In this document: piece after piece, positions 1 through 5,201 of the stretch | Position numbering within the stretch: the stretch's first letter is position 1 | Layout: every line of letters starts with the position of its first letter | Assembly (NCBI GenBank): GCA_903925445.1 | Contig: CAIYFE010000361.1 | Coordinates: forward strand, 1-5,201 | Source of the DNA: an uncultured Burkholderiales bacterium | GTDB lineage: Bacteria; Pseudomonadota; Gammaproteobacteria; Burkholderiales; Burkholderiaceae_C | DNA: 5,201 nt | Direction: 5' to 3' | Program-made: the position numbers and the translations under genes | Notes under the pieces: generated by a model | Told to the model about the DNA's origin: nothing | The model's input: the letters and a program-made list of their open reading frames with translations, nothing else | Databases searched by the model: none

Positions 1-1212
1 GCTCAGGCTCAAACCCAAACGCACATGCCCCTCAAGACTGCGGCAGAAAAAGCACAAACTGAGTTCATCGAAACTTTGCGTCAGATGGTATTGATCGAAT
101 CGGGCAGCGAGGACACCCAAGGCTTGTCGCAAATGGCGCAGCTGGTAGAGGCGCATTTGAAAAAGTTGGGTTTTGCCACCGAAAGACACAAAACCAGTGC
201 TGGCGCAGGCGCTGACATTGTGGTGGGTAAGTTGCAAGGCAAGGGCAAGAAAAAATTCATGTTGCAAGCGCACATGGACACGGTCTACCAAGCTGGCATT
301 TTGAAGACACAGGGCTATAAAGTCGATGGCAACCGCATCTATGGGCCAGGCATTGCCGATGACAAGGGTGGCATTGCCGTCATCCTCAAAAGCTTGGAAA
401 TTCTGCAACAACTCGGCTGGAAAGACTACGCGCAAATCACCGTCATGTTCAATCCGGATGAAGAAGTGGGATCAATTGGATCGGGTGAATTCATTTCCAA
501 ATTGGCCGATCAACATGACGTCGTTTTTTCCTGCGAGCCCACCGTCGCAAAATCAGTGGCTAAAAATGAGTCGGTCTTGTTGGGCGCCAGCGGTGCAACG
601 CGCATTGACATGCAAGTCACAGGCAAAGCATCGCACGCAGGCGCTGCGCCTGAATTGGGACGCAACGCCTTGGTTGAGTTGAGCCACCAAATCGTGCAAA
701 CCAAAGACATTGCCAAATCCATTGCGGGTGTTCAAATGAACTGGACGTTGTCGCAAGCGGGCACAGTGCGCAATCAAATTCCAGAAAAAGCGCTGGCCTC
801 TGCCGATGTGCGCACCACTTTGCCCGGTGCAGCCGAGAAATTGCGTGACGCACTCGAAAAAACAGTCAACGCACAAAAATTAATTCTAGACACCACCACC
901 ACGGTCACGCTGCTGGGTGGTCGCCCGCCCTACGTAGGTGGCTCCAAGGCCAAAGCGCTGGCCGAACAAGCGCAAGCCATTTATCAAGAACTGGATCGCA
1001 AACTCGACATCATCCCCATGACAGGAGGTGCCACAGATGCAGCTTTTGCAGCGCGATCCAACAAAGCCGCAGTGATTGAAAGTTTTGGTCTAGCGGGCTG
1101 GGGCTACCATGCCAAAGACGAGTACATCGAAGTCGACTCCATCGTGCCGCGACTCTATTTGTTGTCTCGCATGCTCATGGTGCTGGGTCAACAAGCCGAT
1201 GCCCAACCTTGA
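1..1212 (+). CDS. M20 family zinc metallopeptidase, glutamate carboxypeptidase (CPG2)-like; 5' end outside window
   Basis: The product resembles Pseudomonas carboxypeptidase G2, a two-zinc enzyme that removes C-terminal glutamate from folates and N-acyl peptides. Numbered from the ATG at 25 (395 residues), the zinc and catalytic residues are all recognisable: H83 and D85 in HMDTV, bridging D112 in ADDKGG, catalytic base E146 followed by E147 in PDEEVGS, E171 in CEP, and H362 near the C-terminus. The dimerisation (lid) domain shows the typical GKASHAGAAPELG at 200-212, with H204. The frame is open back to base 1 (AQAQTQTH before the Met), and no Shine-Dalgarno lies before that ATG. CPG2 has about 29 more residues before the matching His. 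I infer that the true start is upstream and that an exported precursor is cleaved near the AQA. The family call is strong. The exact substrate (folate, another N-acyl-glutamate or a dipeptide) is not determined. Confidence 0.93.
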   Translation, partial: AQAQTQTHMPLKTAAEKAQTEFIETLRQMVLIESGSEDTQGLSQMAQLVEAHLKKLGFATERHKTSAGAGADIVVGKLQGKGKKKFMLQAHMDTVYQAGILKTQGYKVDGNRIYGPGIADDKGGIAVILKSLEILQQLGWKDYAQITVMFNPDEEVGSIGSGEFISKLADQHDVVFSCEPTVAKSVAKNESVLLGASGATRIDMQVTGKASHAGAAPELGRNALVELSHQIVQTKDIAKSIAGVQMNWTLSQAGTVRNQIPEKALASADVRTTLPGAAEKLRDALEKTVNAQKLILDTTTTVTLLGGRPPYVGGSKAKALAEQAQAIYQELDRKLDIIPMTGGATDAAFAARSNKAAVIESFGLAGWGYHAKDEYIEVDSIVPRLYLLSRMLMVLGQQADAQP

Positions 1213-1215
1213 TTT

Positions 1216-2244
1216 TTAACGCGGCGAAGACTCCACTTCTTTTTGCCAGCGCTCAAGCAATCGCTGCCGTTCTGACGACTTGCCGTATTTTTCGAAATCG
1301 TATTTGATCAAACGAACGGCGTCCAAGTTGGGGATTCTTGGGTCATGCTTGAAAGTTTTATTGGCTGGTGATTGAAAACTACCCGCCTTCGCACCAATCG
1401 ATTGCCCCGCAGGACTCATGAGCCAGTCGTAATACTTCTGTGCAGCCTCTTGATTGCGGCTGCCTCGTATCAACGCGATACCGCCAATTTCATAACTCGT
1501 GCCCTCACAGGGTGCGCCAGTCATGACAGGGTAATTGTTATATCGCCAGCCTTCAAAACCAAAAATGAAGCTCACGCCAATGGCCACCTCCCCTTTGGCA
1601 ACGTTGGGCGCTTGCGCCGTGCCACTGCGGGTGTATTGGGTGATATTTTTATGCAAGTCTTTCAAATACTGAAAAGCCTTGTCCTCGCCCATCAATTGAA
1701 CCAGTCCTGCCAAGATGGTGTACGCAGTGCCACTGGATGCTGGATGCGAAATTTCAACTTCACCTTTGTAAATAGGTTTGATCAAATCACTCCAGCATTT
1801 GGGAACCGGCAAATTTTTCTTTTTCAACAACTCCGTATTCCAGCCAAACCCAATGGCGCTGGTGTAAAAACCACCCACCATGTTCGCGGACATGGCGTAT
1901 TGCCGAATGCTCCAAGCGCTCAGTTGCTCTAGGTAAGCAGGACGATAGGGCTCCAACAAGCCAACTTCAGCAGCTTGCAAAAAAGGATCGCCTGTACCAC
2001 CCCACCACACATCAGTCTTTGGATTGGACGATTCAGCACGCAATTGCGCAAACGCTTCACCCGTGGGTTTTCTGGTTTGCAATACACGAATACCCGTTTG
2101 TTTTTGGAACTCCGCAGCGGCCATTTCGCACCAGGATTGATCGGTGCTGCAAATCGCATGTACCACCTGCGCTTTTGAATAAGAAACGCCGAGGCAACAA
2201 AAAATCAAACAGATTATTTTTTTGAACAAGACTCGGTGCTGCAT
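1216..2244 (-). CDS. Periplasmic substrate-binding protein of an FbpA/AfuA-class ABC importer
   Basis: This is the extracytoplasmic receptor of the importer encoded just upstream. I chose the ATG at 2244 (342 residues) because GAGGA lies 8 bases before it; the in-frame ATG at 2259 adds five residues and has only a weak site. Residues 1-25 form a signal peptide: MQHR, a hydrophobic core, then cleavage after SKA. The mature part has family blocks: a DVWWGGTGDP region at 78-87, HPASSGTAY at 167-175, QYTRSG at 203-208, APCEGT at 244-249, a YEIGG region at 251-255, and NLDAVRLIKYDF at 306-317. The length is normal. Where ferric-binding proteins carry an adjacent Tyr pair, this protein reads FIFGFEGW (226-233), so iron is doubtful. 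Sugar phosphates (as for AfuA), phosphonates or other anions are alternatives. The gene is last in its operon, 33 bases after the ATPase stop. The function as a binding protein is secure; the ligand is unknown. Confidence 0.92.
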   Translation of the reverse strand: MQHRVLFKKIICLIFCCLGVSYSKAQVVHAICSTDQSWCEMAAAEFQKQTGIRVLQTRKPTGEAFAQLRAESSNPKTDVWWGGTGDPFLQAAEVGLLEPYRPAYLEQLSAWSIRQYAMSANMVGGFYTSAIGFGWNTELLKKKNLPVPKCWSDLIKPIYKGEVEISHPASSGTAYTILAGLVQLMGEDKAFQYLKDLHKNITQYTRSGTAQAPNVAKGEVAIGVSFIFGFEGWRYNNYPVMTGAPCEGTSYEIGGIALIRGSRNQEAAQKYYDWLMSPAGQSIGAKAGSFQSPANKTFKHDPRIPNLDAVRLIKYDFEKYGKSSERQRLLERWQKEVESSPR

Positions 2245-2252
2245 TTGAGTTT

Positions 2253-2257
2253 TCCTC
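2253..2257 (-). promoter_or_regulatory. Ribosome binding site GAGGA of the binding-protein gene; favours the inner ATG
   Basis: Read on the minus strand, GAGGA is followed by AAACTCAA and then ATG at 2244, an 8-base spacing. The motif overlaps the last base of the alternative upstream ATG at 2259, which itself has only AACGG before it. The resulting 25-residue signal peptide has a compact positively charged N-region. The same GAGGA motif with nearly the same spacing serves the ATPase gene. Confidence 0.7.
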
Positions 2258-2277
2258 ATCCGTTTTTCATGGGTTCA

Positions 2278-3324
2278 TCAAACCGAAGGCAACGCGATCA
2301 CGCCTGAATCACTCAAACTCAGGCCAATCGACTCGCCCACCGCAGGCGGTGTTTGGTGGGAAGGCATTTGCAACCACAAGCGTCCCAACTCACAACTCAA
2401 TGTGATTTCGTAAAACGCACCCAAGAACGAATGTTTCAACACGCGGGCGGGCAAGCCCTCGCTGGCGTCATGCATGCGCCAAGCCTCAGGACGAATGGCC
2501 AAATGAACTTCGCCCGGCGTGAGCGCTTGAGGGCTGTGCCAGTTCAGCGTAGCAAGACGCACGTGGTGTCCATCTGCTTGAACTTGGGCTTTGACCGTGA
2601 TCGCCTCGCCCATGAAGTTAGCGACAAAATAACTGCTGGGCTGTTCGTACAAATCACGTGGCGTGCCCTGCTGCGCAATTTGACCTTGATTCATCACAAT
2701 CACCTGATCGCTGACCGCCAAGGCTTCGGATTGGTCGTGCGTGACATAAGCCACCGTCAAACCCAAGCGTTGCTGGATGTCGCGAATTTCTTCGCGCATT
2801 TCACGCCGCAATCGCGCATCCAAGTTAGACAAGGGCTCATCAAACAACAACACCGCAGGCTCAAGCACCAAAGCACGTGCCAAGGCCACCCGTTGTTGTT
2901 GCCCGCCTGAGAGCTCGCTGGGCCACCGAGCCTCCATCGACTTCAACCCCACATTGGCAAGCGTTTGCATGGCACGCTGCACAGCTTGCGCTTTGGCGAT
3001 GCCTGACATGCGCAAACCATACATCACGTTGTCCAGCACATTGAGGTGCGGAAACAACGCGTAACTTTGAAACATCATGCTGACCGAACGCTGTGCAGGC
3101 CCCAAGTGCGTGACGTTTTGATCTCCCATCCAAATTTGGCCTTCATTGGCAAACTCCAAACCTGCAATCATGCGCAAGGTCGTCGTTTTGCCACAACCTG
3201 AAGGCCCCAGCAAAGTGGTCAGTGTTCCTTTTGGAATTTCAAAACTCACGCCATTGACCGCCCAAGGCGATGACGTGTCCGAACCGTAGCGTTTTTTTAC
3301 GTTTTGAAATTTAATTTGACTCAC
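2278..3324 (-). CDS. ABC transporter ATP-binding protein with TOBE domain (FbpC/PotA/AfuC class)
   Basis: This is the cytoplasmic ATPase that powers the importer, expected to act as a dimer under the fused permease. Numbered from the preferred GTG start at 3324 (348 residues), all motifs are intact: A-loop Tyr13, Walker A GPSGCGKTT at 40-48, Q-loop Gln86, signature LSGGQ at 138-142, Walker B LLFDE at 159-163, D-loop SNLD at 166-169 and switch His196. The C-terminal third has the TOBE-type regulatory region with its LAIRPE motif from about 275. A TTG two codons upstream (3330) is in frame, but GAGGA ends directly against it, whereas the site sits 7 bases from the GTG. The gene begins 22 bases after the permease stop and ends 33 bases before the binding-protein start. 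Length and domain order are normal. The ATPase does not reveal the substrate, because polyamine, iron, sulfate and sugar-phosphate importers share this form. Confidence 0.95.
   Translation of the reverse strand: MSQIKFQNVKKRYGSDTSSPWAVNGVSFEIPKGTLTTLLGPSGCGKTTTLRMIAGLEFANEGQIWMGDQNVTHLGPAQRSVSMMFQSYALFPHLNVLDNVMYGLRMSGIAKAQAVQRAMQTLANVGLKSMEARWPSELSGGQQQRVALARALVLEPAVLLFDEPLSNLDARLRREMREEIRDIQQRLGLTVAYVTHDQSEALAVSDQVIVMNQGQIAQQGTPRDLYEQPSSYFVANFMGEAITVKAQVQADGHHVRLATLNWHSPQALTPGEVHLAIRPEAWRMHDASEGLPARVLKHSFLGAFYEITLSCELGRLWLQMPSHQTPPAVGESIGLSLSDSGVIALPSV
2302..2324. repeat. Inverted repeat, 6-base arms, near the 3' end of the ATPase gene
   Basis: The arms GCCTGA (2302-2307) and TCAGGC (2319-2324) are perfect inverted copies around an 11-base spacer. 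In the operon mRNA this could fold into a short hairpin 21 bases before the ATPase stop codon. No T-run follows on the minus strand, so it is not an intrinsic terminator. It lies within coding sequence and may be chance; a weak role in message stability before the binding-protein gene is only inference. Confidence 0.3.
2336..2360. repeat. Inverted repeat with nested palindrome in the ATPase gene
   Basis: CCCACC (2336-2341) pairs with GGTGGG (2355-2360). A tighter alternative, CACCGC-AG-GCGGTG (2338-2351), overlaps it, so two mutually exclusive GC-rich hairpins are possible in the message. It lies 11 bases from the other inverted repeat, between it and the body of the ATPase gene. No T-run follows on the minus strand. 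The arms encode ordinary residues of the ATPase C-terminal domain, so coincidence is a real possibility. Confidence 0.3.
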
Positions 3325-3331
3325 GTTCAAT

Positions 3332-3336
3332 TCCTC
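3332..3336 (-). promoter_or_regulatory. Ribosome binding site GAGGA of the ATPase gene; favours the GTG start
   Basis: Read on the minus strand, GAGGA is followed by ATTGAAC and then GTG, a 7-base spacing that is near ideal. The alternative in-frame TTG begins one base after the motif, too close for normal initiation. The site therefore supports initiation at the GTG at 3324 rather than the TTG at 3330. It lies in the 22-base gap after the permease stop, next to a small AGCTT-G-AAGCT inverted repeat (3337-3347) that overlaps the first base of that stop codon. Confidence 0.7.
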
Positions 3337-3346
3337 AGCTTCAAGC

Positions 3347-5201
3347 TCACACCACGCGACGGCCTAATTCACGCTCACCCACCATTTTTTGAATCGTCCA
3401 AACAGACAAGGACATCAACACCATCAGCACCGTGCAATAAGCCAGTGCAACGCCGTAGTCGCCATTGCCCACACGCCCGATGATGTAAGTGGTGGCCAAA
3501 TCATTTTCTGCGGTCACCAAAAAAATCACCGCAGAGACTGTCGTCATGGATCGGATGAAGCTGTAGAGCAATGCCGTTAGCAAAGCCGGCCTGAGCAAGG
3601 GCAACACAATGTGTCGCAAGGTTTGCCAGGTCGAAGCACGCAACATCGAAGAAGCCTCTTCCAGCGAATGATCCAGCTGCTCAAACGAAGCCACGCCTGA
3701 GCGAACGCCCACGGGCAGGTTACGAAACATGAAACACAAAACAATCAAAGTGCCTGTGCCAGTGAGTTCGATCGGAGGAACGTTAAAGGCCACCACATAG
3801 CTCACCCCCAGCACCGTGCCGGGAATGGCAAATGCAAGCAAGGTCGAGAATTCAAAAAACCGTTTGCCCCAAAAATTTTGTCGCGCCAACACCCAAGCAA
3901 TCAACAACCCCACCAAGGCTGTCATGGGTGCAGACACGGCCGACAACTCCAGCGTCGTCCACAAAGAATTCCATGCCGTGCCCGACCACACCCATCCAAA
4001 GTCACCGCGAGTGATGCCAAAAGCCGTTTCAAAATGACGCCAGGTCAAGGTGTAATCGCGTCCCCATGTTTTGACAAAACCGCCGGTGAATGCGAACACA
4101 TAAATCACAAAGGTCAAGACCAACCAAGGAACGGCAATGCTTTGTGTCAAGCGTTTGAGCCCTTGGGGCAGCAACGCAGACAAGCCCGCATCGCCTTTGC
4201 CGCTCACAGTGGTAAAACTTTGTCGTCCCATGACAAAGCGTTGCAAAGCAAACACCGCAAAGGCAAACAACGTCAACAACCACGCCAACCCCGCCGCCCG
4301 ACCGGGATCAAATTGAGCGCCAACAATGGCAAAAAATATTTCCGTCGACAACACCGAGTACGAGCCCCCCACCACGATGGGATTGCCAAAGTCGGCCATG
4401 CTTTCGATAAAACCAATCAAAAAAGCATTCACCAAACCCGGCTTGAGCAAGGGCAACGTCACGGTCCAAAACACCTGCGCTCGGCTGGCGCCAAGCGTTT
4501 GCGAAGCCTCTTCCATGCTGGGTGAGATGCCTTGCAGCACGCCGCGCATCATCAAATACGCAATCGGCGTAAAGGCAAACATCTGCGCCAAACCAATGCC
4601 CAACGCGCCGTAAAACCATCGCGTGGGTTCAATCCCCCAAAGCCATTCCAACAACTGATTGACGATGCCAGCTCGACCAAACAACAAAATCAATCCCAAG
4701 CCCACCACAAACGGCGGCGTGATGATGGGCGCCAGCGCCAACAGTTTGAGAGATTTTTGAGCCCACCCTTGCGGCTTCAAGCCTGTTCGCACAGCCAGCA
4801 ACGCCAGCAACGTTCCCAAAACAGTGGTGCCCAACGCAACCCACGTGCTCAACCACAACGTGTTCCATGCCACGCCACAACCCAGACTGGATTGCAGGCA
4901 AGACAAATTCCAAATGCGGCTATCGCTCAAACGCGCCCAGCCCGCTTGGAATCCAAATGCATTTTGATCATCGCGCCAAGCCGCGCTGAGTGCGGTGCCA
5001 ACGGGATACGCCACAAAAACCAAAAGCAGCGCACCAATCAACACCACCGCACCCGCTGTCCACGCATCACCATTGAAGGCGCCGCGCTTGGCCCACACAT
5101 TGGCCAACAACAACAAGGTTGCGCTCAAGCTCACCAACGCGCCCACACCCAGCGAAGGCGCAGGGTCGCCGTGCCTCAACAACGCAAGGTATTGCCAACC
5201 A
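3347..5201 (-). CDS. Fused two-domain ABC importer permease (FbpB/AfuB class); N-terminus outside window
   Basis: This inner-membrane protein carries both transmembrane halves of the importer in one chain. The frame is open through the right edge: GWQYLA precedes the first possible start, a TTG at 5182, which has no ribosome site. The gene is therefore 5'-truncated, with at least 617 residues present. Numbered from the first full codon (5200), hydrophobic segments lie near 15-35, 48-71, 114-137, 152-175, 198-219, 255-275, 303-323, 356-376, 414-440, 452-472, 480-492, 540-562 and 582-604. Two ATPase-contacting EAA loops are visible: EEASQTLGAS at 230-239 leading into LPLLKP, and EEASSMLRAS at 514-523 leading into LPLLRP. 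The second has Arg521 where the usual Gly falls. A predicted periplasmic loop (72-113) contains Cys101 and Cys108. It is the first operon gene seen in the window and is followed after 22 bases by the ATPase gene. The class is secure; the substrate is not. Confidence 0.92.
   Translation of the reverse strand, partial: GWQYLALLRHGDPAPSLGVGALVSLSATLLLLANVWAKRGAFNGDAWTAGAVVLIGALLLVFVAYPVGTALSAAWRDDQNAFGFQAGWARLSDSRIWNLSCLQSSLGCGVAWNTLWLSTWVALGTTVLGTLLALLAVRTGLKPQGWAQKSLKLLALAPIITPPFVVGLGLILLFGRAGIVNQLLEWLWGIEPTRWFYGALGIGLAQMFAFTPIAYLMMRGVLQGISPSMEEASQTLGASRAQVFWTVTLPLLKPGLVNAFLIGFIESMADFGNPIVVGGSYSVLSTEIFFAIVGAQFDPGRAAGLAWLLTLFAFAVFALQRFVMGRQSFTTVSGKGDAGLSALLPQGLKRLTQSIAVPWLVLTFVIYVFAFTGGFVKTWGRDYTLTWRHFETAFGITRGDFGWVWSGTAWNSLWTTLELSAVSAPMTALVGLLIAWVLARQNFWGKRFFEFSTLLAFAIPGTVLGVSYVVAFNVPPIELTGTGTLIVLCFMFRNLPVGVRSGVASFEQLDHSLEEASSMLRASTWQTLRHIVLPLLRPALLTALLYSFIRSMTTVSAVIFLVTAENDLATTYIIGRVGNGDYGVALAYCTVLMVLMSLSVWTIQKMVGERELGRRVV

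Noticed and set aside
326..682. 118-codon open frame in another plus-strand phase inside the peptidase gene
   Set aside because: The peptidase frame carries all metal ligands across this stretch; the alternative frame has no recognisable content.
891..921. ACC triplet run and matching GGTGGT
   Set aside because: It encodes a Thr run followed by LLGGRP within the peptidase; the short complementarity is explained by Thr and Gly codons.
1191..1217. Possible terminator of the peptidase gene: CAAG/CTTG stem before ATTTTT
   Set aside because: A 4-base stem with a long loop is too weak to call, despite the short T-run after it.
1245..1268. Possible terminator hairpin CAGCG/CGCTG near the convergent gene ends
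   Set aside because: The stem is only 5 bases with a 10-base loop. On the minus strand it is followed by an A-run rather than a T-run, and on the plus strand by mixed sequence. It lies inside the binding-protein gene.
1372..1932. 186-codon open frame on the plus strand opposite the binding-protein gene
   Set aside because: It is antisense to a well-supported secreted protein, has low-complexity mixed composition, no recognisable domain and no ribosome site that I could see; it is a shadow of the real gene.
2353..2910. 185-codon open frame on the plus strand opposite the ATPase gene
   Set aside because: It overlaps intact ATPase motifs on the other strand and shows no protein family features.
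3878..4525. 215-codon open frame on the plus strand opposite the permease gene
   Set aside because: The product is rich in Gln, His and Arg, as expected for the complement of a hydrophobic membrane protein gene. The permease has clear domains and EAA motifs.
5180..5182. TTG at the right edge as the real start of the permease
   Set aside because: The frame stays open to the window edge, no ribosome site precedes the TTG, and related fused permeases have further N-terminal membrane segments.

Overview
The window looks like ordinary chromosomal DNA of a betaproteobacterium, most likely Burkholderiales and possibly a moderate-GC member of the Comamonadaceae. This is a judgement from protein style, codon use (frequent TTG, CAA and AAA beside GC-rich third positions) and a GC content of about one half by eye. 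No database search was possible. Coding density is almost complete: no gap between genes exceeds about 35 bases. There are no RNA genes, mobile elements, CRISPR arrays or prophage signs.

Layout: the plus strand carries one gene (1-1212), a glutamate carboxypeptidase-like M20 metallopeptidase. Its reading frame is open through the left edge, so its N-terminus, probably a signal peptide, lies outside. It ends 3 bases from the stop codon of a convergent minus-strand operon that fills the rest of the window. In transcription order the operon holds a large fused two-domain permease (5201-3347, N-terminus cut by the right edge), an ABC ATPase with a TOBE domain (3324-2278) and a secreted substrate-binding protein (2244-1216). 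The three genes are separated by 22 and 33 bases, and each downstream gene has its own GAGGA ribosome binding site.

The three operon genes form a complete binding-protein-dependent importer of the FbpABC/AfuABC class, often labelled 'Fe3+ transport' in databases. The binding protein captures substrate in the periplasm, the fused permease supplies both transmembrane halves, and two ATPase copies drive transport. The substrate cannot be fixed from sequence. The binding protein looks closer to the AfuA side of the family and lacks the adjacent tyrosine pair of classical ferric-binding proteins where it would be expected, so an automatic 'iron' label should be doubted.

I see no clearly new biological system here. 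The points worth a second look are the substrate question, the binding-protein gene being last in the operon, an Arg in the second EAA loop, a paired-cysteine pattern in the binding protein and permease loop, two inverted repeats at the end of the ATPase gene, and the very tight convergent gene end.
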